Positions 1 to 10,990 of a stretch of DNA of 64,000 bases are shown piece by piece (position 1 is the stretch's first letter; each line of letters begins with the position of its first letter). The stretch covers positions 372,395 to 436,394 of the forward strand of contig CAKOGP040002424.1 of assembly GCA_933822405.4 (NCBI GenBank), given 5' to 3'. Below the pieces are notes generated by a model. It was not told the origin of the DNA, did no database searches, and saw only the letters and a list, made by a program, of their open reading frames with translations. This DNA is from Cylindrotheca closterium. Its lineage: Eukaryota; Bacillariophyta; Bacillariophyceae; Bacillariales; Bacillariaceae. The position numbers and the translations under genes were made by a program.

Positions 1-1475
1 TCTTTGGAGAAGTGACTTTCGATTGCCGCCAACACATCCACCGATTTGGCATCATCCACCAGACTAATGGCAGTACCCTTGCGCCCGAATCGTCCCGTAC
101 GTCCGATACGATGCAAATACGTCTCAAAGTCAGGGTTGTTGTCCCTGTCTAGAGGAGGATCATAGTTGATGACCAAACAGACATTATCGACATCCACTCC
201 ACGAGCCAAGACATTTGTAGTCACCAAGACATTGGACTTTCCCATTCGGAAATCATCCATAGTGGAGTCACGTTCTTCTGGAAGCAGTCTACCATGAAGA
301 ACGGAACAAGTATATCCATTTTCCTCCAACGATCGGTGTACCTTGTTAGCATTATCGACAGTGGCAACAAAAATGATGGATTGACCAATGGTCAATAAAC
401 TATAGATATCGGCAAGGAACTCGATTTTTCCTCCGTCGTAGTTTCTTGTATCGATCCATAATTGTTTGATAATATCCAAAACCTACAATATGAGACGAAA
501 AGGAAAGGGCAAAAGTGAGATACTACAGTAGTCCAGACAGCCAAAGGTGAATTCATGTTGCCTTTCCATTATTCCTGCAACAAATGCTCTTCAAGACAAG
601 CTGAAACTTACCAATGATTCCTCACTCTCAATGAGAATTTTGTCGGCTTTGTAAATCATCTTGTCCGCAAATTGTACGACATCTTTGGGGAAGGTAGCGG
701 AAAACAAAAGAGATTGACAATACTTGGGCATATGCTTCTTGATCAATAGTGAATTGGCCCGATGTCCTCCTTCTGCCACCATATTGTCGGCTTCGTCCAG
801 AACAAAGACCTTGATGGTCTTGGCATTGATCTTTTTGTTTTTCAACCACGCGACAATCTTTCCGGGAGTTCCAATGACAATGTGTGCCACGAGTTTTTGT
901 CCCTTTTCTATGTCTGTTCCCTTGATGGCCAATTGGATTTTGAGGCCCACCATGTTGGCCGCCATGGGACGCACCGCCTTTTCAAAAATTTGGATGGCCA
1001 ATTCTCGACTCGGCGTCACACACAAGGCCTGCGTCGTGGGTGGTTCATCGACCACTGTCCGGTACAACATTCCCACAGTGAACGCAGCCGTCTTTCCACT
1101 ACCCGACTGGGCTTGTCCAATAAGGTTGCGAGGAGGATCGGCAAGAATGCGCGGCAAGGCCTCTTCTTGAATGGCAGACGGCCGGTCAAATCCCATGGCG
1201 AAAATAGCATCGAGCAAGTGTTTGGGCAAATTGAGCTCTTGGAATGTTTTGGCGCCACTTAGATGACTTTGATGGTCGTCGGATTGAATCACCTTCAATC
1301 GTTCTCCAGTGCTTTGTTTTTGTCGTTCCAAGGCTAGCTTTTGGAGTCGCTTGGTAAGCTCTTCGCTCTCTTCGCGTTTTTTCTTGGCTTCGACTGCTTT
1401 GTCCTCTTCAGGCGCTTTGGCTTCTTCTGCTGGTGGTGGTGGTTTAGTTTCTGGTGTTTCTTCCTTGGTCGCCAT
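1..1475 (-). CDS. DBP5: DEAD-box RNA helicase, DBP5/DDX19 type (3' partial)
   Basis: ATP-dependent RNA helicase of the type that remodels mRNPs at the cytoplasmic face of the nuclear pore. Exons are 1475..612 and 482..1 (intron 611..483, GTAAG...TAG, in phase). After a charged Pro/Lys/Glu-rich N-terminus come the Q motif (residues ~94-104), motif I AQSGSGKT (~122-129), PSREL, TPGK, DEAD (227-230) and SAT. Exon 2 supplies IIFVATV, the TTNVLARGVDVDNV motif V and HRIGRTGR motif VI. The stretch VINYDPPLDRDNNPDFETYLHR resembles DBP5 more than eIF4A, which is why I chose that subfamily. The last residues and stop lie beyond the left edge. The start is the first ATG of the open frame, ahead of MATKEET. 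Confidence is high for the helicase family and fairly high for the DBP5 subgroup. Confidence 0.92.
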
Positions 1476-1741
1476 GATGCTATTGATTGCTTTGGTCTAT
1501 TGGTCTATTGCTCTTCTGTTCTCTTCTCTTACTTGGAAGTGTTTGTGTTGGTGTTTGTGTGATTGCCAATCAAACTTACTTTTGGTTTCTAGACACGTTG
1601 ATCAAACGTGGAAGAAAATCCTTTGGTTTCTACGTAGTCGTTGCGTAGGCTCAGTACTAATTAATTCGAATAACGGCTAGAACAATTCGCAAACGTATTT
1701 ATTTCAATGTTTCGCTCGATTGACACCATCGAGTGTTCGAA

Positions 1742-1812
1742 GCATTCATAGTTTAGTGGTAAAATATCTGCCTTCCAAGCAGATGTCCCGGGTTCGATTC
1801 CCGGTGAATGCA
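1742..1812 (+). tRNA. tRNA-Gly (anticodon TCC)
   Basis: The 71-base cloverleaf has acceptor arms GCATTCA/TGAATGC, a D-arm with AGTTTAGTGG, the anticodon stem-loop TCTGC-CTTCCAA-GCAGA giving anticodon TCC, and the T-arm GGGTTCGATTCCC. Discriminator base is A at 1812. No intron and no encoded CCA, as expected for a nuclear tRNA. Confidence 0.95.
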
Positions 1813-1977
1813 TTTTTTTTGATTGGTTGGCTGCTAGCCGACATTTTTGCAGGCGACAAAAACACAAATCCCTATTTGCATTGTCTACCACTGTTAGATT
1901 GACATCCCATCCTCTCCTCTCCTTTTTCCCATTCTTTTTGACAATCTATTTCATTCCTTTCGAATATTTCAAAAACC
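1813..1977. other. Intergenic spacer and likely NudC-like 5' UTR
   Basis: A T-run (1813-1820) directly after the tRNA is a plausible RNA polymerase III terminator. The remaining ~150 bases are pyrimidine-rich and lead into the next start codon, so this is probably promoter and 5' UTR. Confidence 0.5.
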
Positions 1978-3252
1978 ATGAGCCTACCCATCCCCTCTAC
2001 TTCAGGGGCTCCCATCGATCCGAAACAACTCCAAGCCATGGACGCCCCACTCATTGCCTTGACCAACAGTTGTGGTGGTGATTTGCGACGACTATATTTT
2101 GCGTTCTTTTCCTTTCTCCACCGCCGAACTGATTTTTACTTGGTGCCTCATGAGGATGACGTCAAGGCGGGAAAGTACATGGGTTTTCCGGAAGGAGATG
2201 CCGAAAAGTTTCTCTTGGCCGCCTTTCGTCAATTTCCATTGCGCAAAATTCCAAAGGGAGGACCTCAACGACCAGGAGCAGGGCAGCAAAAACCAAAATC
2301 ACCACCAGCAGCCCCAAAGGCAGCAGCACCAACAACCTCAAAGACAGTTGACAAAGCGCCCACCAAAAAGGAAACTCCCAAAGAGACACCCAAATCTGCA
2401 CCAGCATCAGCAGCAGCATCAGCAGCAGCATCAGCAGCATCAGAAGCAAAGCCCAAAGAAGAAGCAAGCAGCACCGTTGATGAGAAAACTCCTGCTGCAG
2501 CTTCGGACTCATCATCATCCAATGACGATAAAAATACAACACCTACTGCCAAGAATATGGAAGGCGTTCGGTACAATGAAGAGGGCTTGCAGATCCCTAT
2601 AGGAAATGGTGGCTCGACTCCCAAATACAAGTGGACCCAAATGATTGATGAATGCAGTGTCTTGATTGGAGTGCCACCCGAATTGAGTTCTGCCAAGGAT
2701 TTAAACATCAAGATTACACCTAATTCCTTGAGTGTCAAGACCAAAAAGCCACTGTCCGGACAAGAGGAACCGCTGACTATCGTCGAAGGAAAGCTAAGCC
2801 ACAAAATCCGAGCTGACGAATCTACCTGGAGCATGGAAGGTGGCGTGGTCATTGTCACACTGGACAAGCTGGAAAAGACATTTTGGAAGAATATTTTGGT
2901 GGGGGACGAAGAAATCGATACCGAGGAGGTGGACAATCGACGATACATTTCCGAGTATGACGATGCGACGCAAGGGAAAATTCGTCAGATTATCTTTGAT
3001 CAAAATCAATATCACCTGGGGGGCAAGACATCGGACGAGATTTTGGGTGAAAAGGGTGGCAATAAGCCCAAGATTCCGACAATTCCGGCAATGCCACCAG
3101 GAGTCGAGTACATTGATCAGAAAAAGTTGGACCAAGTAGAGGGACAAAAGGCAACAGCGAAAAGTGCTAATGGTGGAGCCAAGCAGGCGACGACGACGAC
3201 TAAAGCAGATGGGACGAAGCAAAAATATACAATCGATCTAGATAAAAAGTAA
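1978..3252 (+). CDS. NudC domain-containing protein (NudCD3-like)
   Basis: Single-exon 424-residue protein. The N-terminal ~100 residues (DAPLIALTNSCGGDLRRLYFAFFSFLHRRTDF) match the NudC N-terminal domain. A low-complexity Lys/Pro/Ala/Ser linker follows (about residues 100-190). Residues ~215-320 form a CS/p23-like beta-sandwich: YKWTQMIDECSVLIGVPP, the KIRADESTWSMEGG region typical of NudC (usually ...STWTIED), and VIVTLDKLEKTFW. Known relatives are co-chaperones that work with HSP90 and stabilise dynein or kelch-type clients. The C-terminal region, YDDATQGKIRQIIFDQNQ, also matches NudC-family tails. The ATG at 1978 follows a CAAAAACC context. It converges with the downstream methyltransferase gene. 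Naming it NudCD3 is inference from length and N-domain. Confidence 0.88.
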   Translation: MSLPIPSTSGAPIDPKQLQAMDAPLIALTNSCGGDLRRLYFAFFSFLHRRTDFYLVPHEDDVKAGKYMGFPEGDAEKFLLAAFRQFPLRKIPKGGPQRPGAGQQKPKSPPAAPKAAAPTTSKTVDKAPTKKETPKETPKSAPASAAASAAASAASEAKPKEEASSTVDEKTPAAASDSSSSNDDKNTTPTAKNMEGVRYNEEGLQIPIGNGGSTPKYKWTQMIDECSVLIGVPPELSSAKDLNIKITPNSLSVKTKKPLSGQEEPLTIVEGKLSHKIRADESTWSMEGGVVIVTLDKLEKTFWKNILVGDEEIDTEEVDNRRYISEYDDATQGKIRQIIFDQNQYHLGGKTSDEILGEKGGNKPKIPTIPAMPPGVEYIDQKKLDQVEGQKATAKSANGGAKQATTTTKADGTKQKYTIDLDKK

Positions 3253-3554
3253 TAGGAGGAGTAAAAACTGAAAAAAAACATGTATCTACTACCCTTGTTG
3301 TTCTTCTATAGTCTAGCCTTGCAATGTGGCCCCCATACCACCTTTTCTATCTTGGCGGGACAGCACCAGCTTCATGTGTCATTGTTGTTGTTTTGGTTTG
3401 GTTTCAGTATCATTCTTCATCCTAGTCCTATACTAATCGTGATATCGGATGATCCATTCATTCATTCATTGGAGCTGCTCTCTTAACGTTTTGTTTGCAA
3501 CATATCCAATAGAATATGAAACACCAAAGCATACGATACTGAAACTCGTCTTCT
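3253..3554. other. Convergent 3' intergenic region
   Basis: About 300 bases between two converging stop codons. It contains T-rich stretches and a short ATTC repeat near 3450-3470. No ORF with family character is visible; most is probably overlapping 3' UTR. Confidence 0.5.
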
Positions 3555-4181
3555 CTATTCTTCGTACAAGAATTCATATAGATAAATCGGACATGAACCC
3601 TTCGATGACCGGTCTACCACAGATGGATCCCACTCTGGAATCTGGAACATGTACGAGAGGATTCGAAAGTTGCGCTTTTGAAGCTTCCGCTTTTCTACCA
3701 CCGATATCAATAGAGGAATCAGCTTTTCAATGCCTTTGGGCAATACAAAAAGATACAGAATCGAAGCATCATCGATAAATGTCAAATTGGCCACAGGACA
3801 AGTTGATTCTTGGTATATCTGATCTTTTAGTGCATCCCCTTCATGCACATAAAGTCTATCTTGCAGGTCTCGTGGCAAGGTTTGAATTTGTTCAATGGCC
3901 CGAGTCACAAAGGCATTGTCCAGCTCAATCCCAATGCATTTCAGTTGAGGGTACAATTTTGCGCTGTTGATCAGTAATCTTGCATCACCACAACCCAGAT
4001 CAAAGAGAACTGGTCCCCCTTCCTTGCTTTCACTGTTGTTGCTGTTGCTGTTGCTGTTGTTGTTGTCACCAAGCGCTCGATCAATCAATAATTCGCAGCA
4101 TTTCTTTTGGATTTGTTCGCTGGATGGATTAAAGGGAGCAAGCTTGAAGGACGTCTCAGCAGTCTCTATTGCCGTTGACAT
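3555..4181 (-). CDS. Class I SAM-dependent methyltransferase (FAM173/DOT1-like fold)
   Basis: Predicted 208-residue methyltransferase. Motif I is FDLGCGDARLLINSAKLYP, followed by the acidic loop IGIELDN. NLTFIDDASILYLFVLPKGI corresponds to the post-I/IV region seen in FAM173/ATPSCKMT-like lysine methyltransferases. A poly-Asn/Ser stretch (NNNSNSNSNNSES) precedes motif I. The start at 4181 (MSTAIETAET) is chosen because residues upstream in the open frame are low-complexity and overlap a TA-repeat; the frame stays open to 4421, so a longer N-terminus with a targeting peptide is possible. The substrate cannot be told from sequence. Family assignment is by motif only. Confidence 0.72.
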   Translation of the reverse strand: MSTAIETAETSFKLAPFNPSSEQIQKKCCELLIDRALGDNNNSNSNSNNSESKEGGPVLFDLGCGDARLLINSAKLYPQLKCIGIELDNAFVTRAIEQIQTLPRDLQDRLYVHEGDALKDQIYQESTCPVANLTFIDDASILYLFVLPKGIEKLIPLLISVVEKRKLQKRNFRILSYMFQIPEWDPSVVDRSSKGSCPIYLYEFLYEE

Positions 4182-4581
4182 GTTATTGTAGCAGTCTGGG
4201 TGTATTTCTAATATATATATATATATGAATGTATTTCTAGGTTGTTGATAGAATGGAAGCAAAGTATGGCTTTGGGTTTGTTTGCCAACGAATGAATCGA
4301 GTTGACATGAGGATGCGAATGTCGAAGATTCTCGTTTTTGGGGGTGAAGAACACCGCCGATGGAAAAAGGACAGACGTACAGTAGGGTCATTCTGATGAG
4401 TGTTGAAAAAAGTTTGGTCAATACTATTGACTATTGATATCGGTACCTTGTACTTGTGTAACATCTCTGTAGGAACTAAAAGCAACAGGTGACTACAGCA
4501 ATTCAAAAGAGTAATGCCAACAAGAAACTTATAAATTGAAGCAAAACAGCAACAATCAACACACCTTGAATAGATGAAAAA
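4182..4581. other. 5' region of the methyltransferase gene
   Basis: About 400 bases between the methyltransferase start and tRNA-Leu, which is on the same strand. It includes a short (TA)n tract at ~4210-4226. The methyltransferase frame stays open here, so part may be coding if translation starts upstream; otherwise it is promoter and 5' UTR. Confidence 0.4.
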
Positions 4582-4659
4582 TAACATCGGCAGGATTCGA
4601 ACCTGCGCCCGAAGATTGGAGCCTAAATCCAACGCCTTAGACCACTCGGCCACGATGTC
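4582..4659 (-). tRNA. tRNA-Leu (anticodon TAG)
   Basis: Minus-strand type II tRNA, 78 bases. Acceptor GACATCG/CGATGTT (one G-T pair), D-arm GGCCGAGTGGTCTAAGGC, anticodon stem TTGGA/TCCAA with loop TTTAGGC (anticodon TAG), a short variable arm, and T-arm GCAGG-TTCGAAT-CCTGC. The extended variable region and D-arm are typical of tRNA-Leu. No intron. Confidence 0.93.
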
Positions 4660-5262
4660 ATATTTCAACAAGGAAAACTAAGGTATTACAATTGTTTCCT
4701 GCTTTACCGTTTGTTCTAAGATATGTAACTTTCTCACCTTGTATCAGTCTTTGATGGCAACAAGTCAGCACGATAATGTTCTTCAATGCCTTTTTACACA
4801 TCGTACTTTGGTAGAAACTACGAATTCAGTCATCGATTTGAGTGATGGCTTTTATTCTTGTTGTCGGGGCCACAGCATAAAAAATACAAGCAACGTTGAT
4901 TAGTATATCTAGTTTCATATCTATTCCGAACTCTATTGATCTTATCTTACTGCCAATTGGATTTCCTTCTCAAGGATAATACCGAACGGTTTTTTTAATA
5001 ATACATACTGCTGCTATTCAACATTGTTGGTACCAGTGTACCATACCGTACTGGTAATGATGGTGTTTCTTGTATTTATTTGAATTCGCCTGCCAACGGT
5101 ACGATTTCTACATACGCAAATTGTATTTTTTCGTTTCATCCTTCGAAAGTTTCGAATTCCAAAATTGGAGGTCAAGCAGAGTATCGGCAGCACACTATAC
5201 TAGCGTACGACCTTTCCCCAGGCGACTGCTGCTTCCTACTTCTCTGAATCATCATCTTCATC
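4660..5262. other. Intergenic, promoter side of TBCCD1
   Basis: About 600 bases upstream of both tRNA-Leu (minus) and TBCCD1 (plus). A short inverted repeat, TACCAGT...ACTGGTA, lies at ~5030-5056. I see no coding potential beyond short random ORFs. Confidence 0.45.
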
Positions 5263-7614
5263 ATGTCATTGACGGCAAAACCACATGCGTTTGCTGGCGC
5301 AGTTTTGAGTCCAGATAATGCTCGACGGTTAACGCCTTCTTTGTGTCTGGCAGTTGCCTCAGCATTGGCGGAGCAATCCTACCGAAAGACAGCAGTATCC
5401 TATACCTTATGGATTTCGGAGGCTTGGAGAGGTTTGGGTTGGGCCCAACCGTCAGCGGCGCTCTTTTGGGAAATGGCGTCCATGTATCACACATTATTTC
5501 TGGCAGGAAGAGCGCATGCTTCAGATTTTAACGATCCATCGGTGATTCCACCTATTTTGTCGTGCGGAAGCACCAGCAGTATTGGAAGTGGAAGCACACA
5601 TCACACAAACGGACCTTCACAATTCGACAAAAAGAAACAAGGGACGGCAAAAGAGCTTCCAGTTTGGTTGATTACAACGTTTCTGTTGCTTCATTGTGAA
5701 GAGAATGCTTATATGAGAAATTTGTCAGGCATCGATGATCGTCGCTTTTATGAAGGCACGTCACCAGCAGTTGATCCTTTGTTGAAAAATGGCGGAGCCG
5801 TAGATTTTGCCAATCTTTTGAAGCATCCCTACATGTCCCCGAGGTAAGTGTTGGATCGGTCAATCCAAATGCACTGTCAGTTTCAGGTTTTATATCTTAG
5901 ATTTTAAACCTCTGCTTTTTCAACAAACAACAGGACACGACTTCACGCAGGTTGGAACAATGATAATTCTCATTGCACTGCTTACCTTTTGCGGCATTTG
6001 CGAAAATTGTTACTCCTTGCCGCAGTGTCACATAATACAGATGCCATGAGGGCATGCATGCATTTGGCTTCCATTCCCTCTCCAAACCCACCTCCACCCG
6101 AAAAGATTAGACGGAATATTTGGTTTCAGTACTCACCCGATGAGATTAGGCGGCAACATGATGAAGAGCATGGTAACGTCGGTTTGAATGTGCGACTGAC
6201 CATGGAGGATTTAGAACGACTTCACCTCTGGCTTCAGTCGCCCTCTGGGGGTGGTGTGGATGAACCTGAAATGAAGATTGCCCAGTATTTGTGGTCTAAT
6301 CTCTACTCGTCACCCCCACCACCAACCGCGACAATTCCTGTTGAAGATGTGGAGCGTGAAGTTAGAAAGCATTTGGAGTTGGAGTTATTGATGGCGGGGG
6401 CAGATCAAGACGACGGGGACGATGCTTCGACTGATGGGGAAGAGGCTGCTTTATCTGCTTTTTCACAACTGACGTTAAATGACAGCCATAGTGGTGAAGA
6501 GAGTGAGCGAGCACATCAGCCAGAACAAGGATACCAGAAGGAGTTGAGCTATATGCATCTTCGCGGAACAACCATACTCTTGAAACCCAACAGCCACGAG
6601 ACCCCTTCCGGTTCATCATCTTCATCTGGTGATCATTTGAGCGGGTCGCAATCATCCTCGAATCGATTGCATGATTTGGCGATATCTGACTGTTCAGATG
6701 TCCATATGTATCTCCTGCAGCCATTCGAGCACGTCACGATAGCAGCGTGTACTGGTTGTACAATTGTTGTTGGTGCAGTGGCTGGCTTGTTGCATATAGT
6801 GGATTGTGAAAAGACCACAATTGTTTCAGCGGCAAGGAGGATTTTGGTGAGCAATTCAAGTGACACGGTCATGTTTGTTTTCACACCAAGTCCACCACTA
6901 CTGGTGGGTGATAATCGAAACTGCCAGTTTGCGCCGTACAATACATATTATGATGGTTTCCGCGAGGACTTGATCGCTACGGGGCTGGCAGCAAGTGCTG
7001 CTCCCGATGGTCCTCCTGCTCACCATGGATCGAAATCAACAGAGGGAGAAGGAGTAGGACCGTGGCCACCTCTTCAATTTGCAAGCAACAAATGGAAGCA
7101 GCCGGTAGAAGTATCAAGGCTCGAAATGCCGCAAGGCCCTGCAACGCCAGGATCTGGTGGAGCGTCGTCAACCCCAACGACGTCGCCTTCACCAGGTGCT
7201 GATGACAAGGCCGTACCGGGAGGCAAGCCTGGATCGGTCGAAGATAATACCGTCCACGCTCCAGTGCTTCTTCCCCCTTCCGAATTTCATGTCCTATTCG
7301 TTCCACTGGAAACCGAGTCGATGAAACAGAAGAAGCCGGAAAATGCCGAGAATGGTGAGAGCCAATATTGCCGAATTCTCACCGAGACGCTACAACTATC
7401 ACCGTTTCGTCTGCCCATTGAATATGAGCGAAGTGCTGTTGTGAAGGCAGATCGTATGCGCAGCATTCAAGAGGCAGTGAAAACTTTGACAGATGAACAA
7501 CGGCAGCTCTTTGAAGAGGAGTTGAATCGAGGGTTTCGAGAATGGCTCGTCACAAGTGGTAACTTGAGGCAGGTTTTGGATCTTGTTCATTTGGAACGAA
7601 GGGCGGGTCCATAG
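5263..7614 (+). CDS. TBCCD1: TBCC domain-containing protein 1 (TBCCD1-like)
   Basis: Exons 5263..5843 and 5934..7614 (intron GTAAGT...CAG, codon AG|G restored) give a 753-residue protein. The N-terminal half has an alpha-helical region matching TBCCD1 (FLLLHCEENAYMRNL; TAYLLRHLRKLLLLA after the junction). The C-terminal part carries the C-CAP/TBCC beta-helix: LAISDCSDVHMYLLQPFEHVTIAACTGC, IVVGAVAGLLHIVDCEKTTI, then the NCQFAPYNTYYDGF signature. Known TBCCD1 proteins localise to centrosome or basal-body regions and position organelles; they are relatives of tubulin cofactor C without demonstrated GAP activity. Ser/Gly-rich and Pro-rich inserts separate the blocks. The gene converges with the tetraspan gene, 91 bases between stops. 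Confidence 0.88.
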
Positions 7615-7705
7615 AGAGAGTAAATAAATTATCATCATGCTGCAGATTGTATTAAAAATAATCGTGACTTGAAAAACTCTAGACAAACCTATATATTCTA
7701 CAATT

Positions 7706-10700
7706 CTAGAGTGACATTTCTTCCTCTCCGTATTCTGCACCTTGTGGACGACTCACTTCGATTCGTTGCAAGTCCAGCTTGTCCACTATGTGACTTCCAT
7801 ACTTCTGACTATTATCCGAGGATGCATTCGAAGCTGAAGCCTGTGACTTTTCCGAAAACGAGAACCTTTTCAGAATTCTTTCTTTGACTTTGTTGGCACC
7901 TGCTTTGACATATACAAGATGCATGTCATCTTGTTCGTCCGAATCAGAATCCTTGATATCATAGTGTGGTGTAATAATACTGATATCATCTCCTCCTATT
8001 GTCGGCGAAACAATGGGCTGCTGTTGCAGCCCTTTGGAAAGACTGGTTGTTTGCAATCCTGTCGCGGGGTCTCGAACGACTATCGAAGGAATGCGACCTG
8101 ATGAGTTGCCACTAGAGGTGGCTGAGCCTTTCTCCATGACGACTTCAATGCTGGAACCATCCACATTGAGATCGTCTTCGTCGAATGTGGTATCGTTCTT
8201 GAAGGAAAAAGTCTGACTTTCAGCCTTGGAATCGGGGGTGACGACCCGGGCACTGGATTCGGACCTGTCGTCTTCTTTCTTTTCTTCCTTGAAGATGGTG
8301 CGGGAAATCTTCTTCTGGATTGGTGGTTGTGGCAAAGACCTGGCGGGTGATGGCAAGGAGCTTCCAGTGCTGTATTTGGATGCATAGGATGTATTCAAAC
8401 CCGTCTCGTCGGTAGAATTGGAAGCATTTAAAGTCTGCTGCTTCATTCTTCGAATACGAAGAGCACGAGCTCTTTCTCTCTTGTCGTAAATACCACCATC
8501 CGATTCGGAGCTGCTCGAGTCCTCTCGTGCCATAGCTCGAAGTCGTCGAGCCATCATTGGTGACGATGCTACCGTTCTCGGCGGAGTTTGTGCAGTTGGC
8601 GCTTCCATTCTTGGCGGGGTTGGCGCAGCTTGTGCACTTTGTTCTCGGCGTACCATGGGTGGTTTCTGAGGAGTCGTGGCTCTCTGACCTAGATCGCTTT
8701 GGGCTCTACGGTGATGTCCATGTTCCACAGCGTTCTCCCTTGGAGCAGTCTTGTCATCCGAGTTGACATCGTCTTCCATTTCAAGTGGGTCTCTGTCGAG
8801 ATGAGGGTCGTTGTAGGGACTGTAGGGACTTGCTGCCATACCAAGATCGAGAGGATCCCTGTAGGCGCTTGCTGCCATTCCCAAATCTAATGGGTCCTTC
8901 TTGGTTGGTGTTGCGAGTCCAAGCTCCAATGGATCCTTTCGCTTCTTCTTGCCAAAATGATTTGGTACGGTGGGTCGAGCCGTCTTGACTGACCCAGCAT
9001 CCCCACCACCTGCCAAAGGCCTTCGAGTAAGAGACGACGACAGCGATACTTCAATTCCAGTCGATCTTCGAGGCTCTGGTGCCGATATTGTGCGCACAAA
9101 GGAATACGGATTTTGCAACTCATCCTCACTAGCCTCTTCGAGGATATCTTGGACAGTCTCTTCGTCGATGGTGAGCGATAGCAACGACACGGACAAGTCC
9201 GATCTTTGTCGATGTTTGGATCGCATGGACCGACGGCTCTTGCTGTGCTTTTTCGCCACCGAGGTGGACGAATGACTGGAAATGGTCGAATTGTCATCTG
9301 GAATGATCGAGGAAGGAATGTTGCTTGGTCTACCACTCAAATTAATATCGTCCTCTTCATCTTCGTCACTGCTGTAAATGACTGGTTCCGGATCACTGTG
9401 ATACGATGCCATTTCGTAGGGATCTTCGGTACCACTCATTCCTTCAGTGAGACCCATTCGTACACCAGCAGTCATGGCCAAATGAAGAGCCTTCCAATCG
9501 TCGCCACTTTCCTGTTCGTGATCTAACTTGATATGTCTCTGAACCAGTTGCTCCTGCTGTTGTGGTTCTTGTGATGGCGATTGCTGTTGTTGCTGTGCAT
9601 TGGTGGCCGCATGGAGGGCATCCCAGTCTTCCAACAAGAGTTTTTCATGCGCCACTTGGGACATCGTCTTACTAACAACCGAGGATTCTTCCGATGGAAC
9701 CGAGGATCGCACCGACATGTTGTCTCCCCGCATGGCCACGGCCACTGGATTGTAAACCGATCCCATGCTACTACTTCGGGACATGTCATCCTCCATCATT
9801 TGATCATAAACCTGTGGTCGTTTTCCAAAATTGGGTCGTTGGATTTTGTTCAAGCTGCTCTTGAAATTGCTGAGACGATTAACGATCTTCATTTCGGGAA
9901 CAATGGGCCTGATCTTCATCATGGAACCCAACTTTTCTTTGGTGGTCGTCGTGGAAGGTGGCGGTGGAGCAGGAGCGTCATCGAAATCGTCAAAGTTGGC
10001 AAAATCGGAGAGGGGTTGGTCCTTCTCTGGATTCTTTTTGGATACTGATTTCGTCGCGGCCATTTTGGACTGGAATGGAGTTCGTGGTTGAAGTGGTTCT
10101 TCCTGATAGGCTGGATAATTGGAAACCGCTCCATTGCTTTCCTTATCGTTGGGAGGTGTTACCGTGATTCGACCAACCGTCTTGAGGTTTTTATCGGGTG
10201 ACGACGACGACGGCGGCGGCTCTTGGGATTTTCGTTCCTCCTTCAACTCGGAAAATGCATTAAAGGCACCAGCAAAGTTCTCAAATTCTTCGGCCTTGTC
10301 CTCCTTCTTTTCTTCTTCTTCTGCTTGTTTGACTGGAAGAATGTCTCCTATGGGTGGCGAGCTTCGAGGACTGGATCCCTGTTCTTCGTCCACCGAGGGC
10401 ATGGATTCGGTCGGATTGGATGGAATTTCACCCCCTTCTTCCTTTTGGGCTTGATCCACCAGTTTTGGTTCCAAGCACTGTGTAATGGCGACACCTACCA
10501 CCCAGCATAGAGTGCTGATGATTTGCAAATGGGATCCAGTCGAAAATATGCAGGTTTGTTGAAATTGAAATTCCGTACAAGGAGTGGCCTCGAAAATGAG
10601 AAAGACAGGAATCGCACACAAGGCTGTTACTGCCGATCCAATGGAAAGATTTCTCCACATGGTGGTTGTGGGTTCTACCTTTTTGGAAGCTACTGCAATT

Positions 10701-10990
10701 GCTCCCATGGTTGTGACTGCTCCCAACACGATGCTAACGTAAAAGAAAATTTGGCTGAGTCCCCACAACGAGTCATCTTCGGTGGAAAAGAAATCACTCG
10801 GACAGACCACTCCCAAACCAGCTTGACTAATCTCCAATTCATCGCCGTCTGTTTGTACTAGAACGTCACCATCCACGGCATTGACTTGAATGAAATTGCA
10901 ATTGGTTCCAGCCAGAATGGCCATGAGGAAGGCAAAACTGGAGGCGCAGGCCATGCCTATAGTGGGGAGTCGTTCCTTGACATCCTTCAT
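7706..10990 (-). CDS. Four-helix membrane protein with long disordered cytoplasmic tail
   Basis: Single-exon 1094-residue protein of unknown function. Residues 1-~180 hold four hydrophobic helices (starting IGMACASSFAFLMAILAG; then IFFYVSIVLGAVTTMGAIAVA, LSIGSAVTALCAIPVFLIF, and LQIISTLCWVVGVAITQCL). Cysteine-containing extracellular loops lie between them, a tetraspan/claudin-like layout. The remaining ~900 residues are Ser/Pro/Glu-rich and look disordered, with many basic and acidic patches suited to phosphorylation. They include a cluster of DPL(E/D)LG(L/M)A repeats (about 8775-8945). The last ~100 residues are better ordered in composition. The start is the first ATG of the frame. I infer a surface or vesicle-membrane scaffold role; no enzyme motif is present. 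Confidence 0.75.
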   Translation of the reverse strand: MKDVKERLPTIGMACASSFAFLMAILAGTNCNFIQVNAVDGDVLVQTDGDELEISQAGLGVVCPSDFFSTEDDSLWGLSQIFFYVSIVLGAVTTMGAIAVASKKVEPTTTMWRNLSIGSAVTALCAIPVFLIFEATPCTEFQFQQTCIFSTGSHLQIISTLCWVVGVAITQCLEPKLVDQAQKEEGGEIPSNPTESMPSVDEEQGSSPRSSPPIGDILPVKQAEEEEKKEDKAEEFENFAGAFNAFSELKEERKSQEPPPSSSSPDKNLKTVGRITVTPPNDKESNGAVSNYPAYQEEPLQPRTPFQSKMAATKSVSKKNPEKDQPLSDFANFDDFDDAPAPPPPSTTTTKEKLGSMMKIRPIVPEMKIVNRLSNFKSSLNKIQRPNFGKRPQVYDQMMEDDMSRSSSMGSVYNPVAVAMRGDNMSVRSSVPSEESSVVSKTMSQVAHEKLLLEDWDALHAATNAQQQQQSPSQEPQQQEQLVQRHIKLDHEQESGDDWKALHLAMTAGVRMGLTEGMSGTEDPYEMASYHSDPEPVIYSSDEDEEDDINLSGRPSNIPSSIIPDDNSTISSHSSTSVAKKHSKSRRSMRSKHRQRSDLSVSLLSLTIDEETVQDILEEASEDELQNPYSFVRTISAPEPRRSTGIEVSLSSSLTRRPLAGGGDAGSVKTARPTVPNHFGKKKRKDPLELGLATPTKKDPLDLGMAASAYRDPLDLGMAASPYSPYNDPHLDRDPLEMEDDVNSDDKTAPRENAVEHGHHRRAQSDLGQRATTPQKPPMVRREQSAQAAPTPPRMEAPTAQTPPRTVASSPMMARRLRAMAREDSSSSESDGGIYDKRERARALRIRRMKQQTLNASNSTDETGLNTSYASKYSTGSSLPSPARSLPQPPIQKKISRTIFKEEKKEDDRSESSARVVTPDSKAESQTFSFKNDTTFDEDDLNVDGSSIEVVMEKGSATSSGNSSGRIPSIVVRDPATGLQTTSLSKGLQQQPIVSPTIGGDDISIITPHYDIKDSDSDEQDDMHLVYVKAGANKVKERILKRFSFSEKSQASASNASSDNSQKYGSHIVDKLDLQRIEVSRPQGAEYGEEEMSL

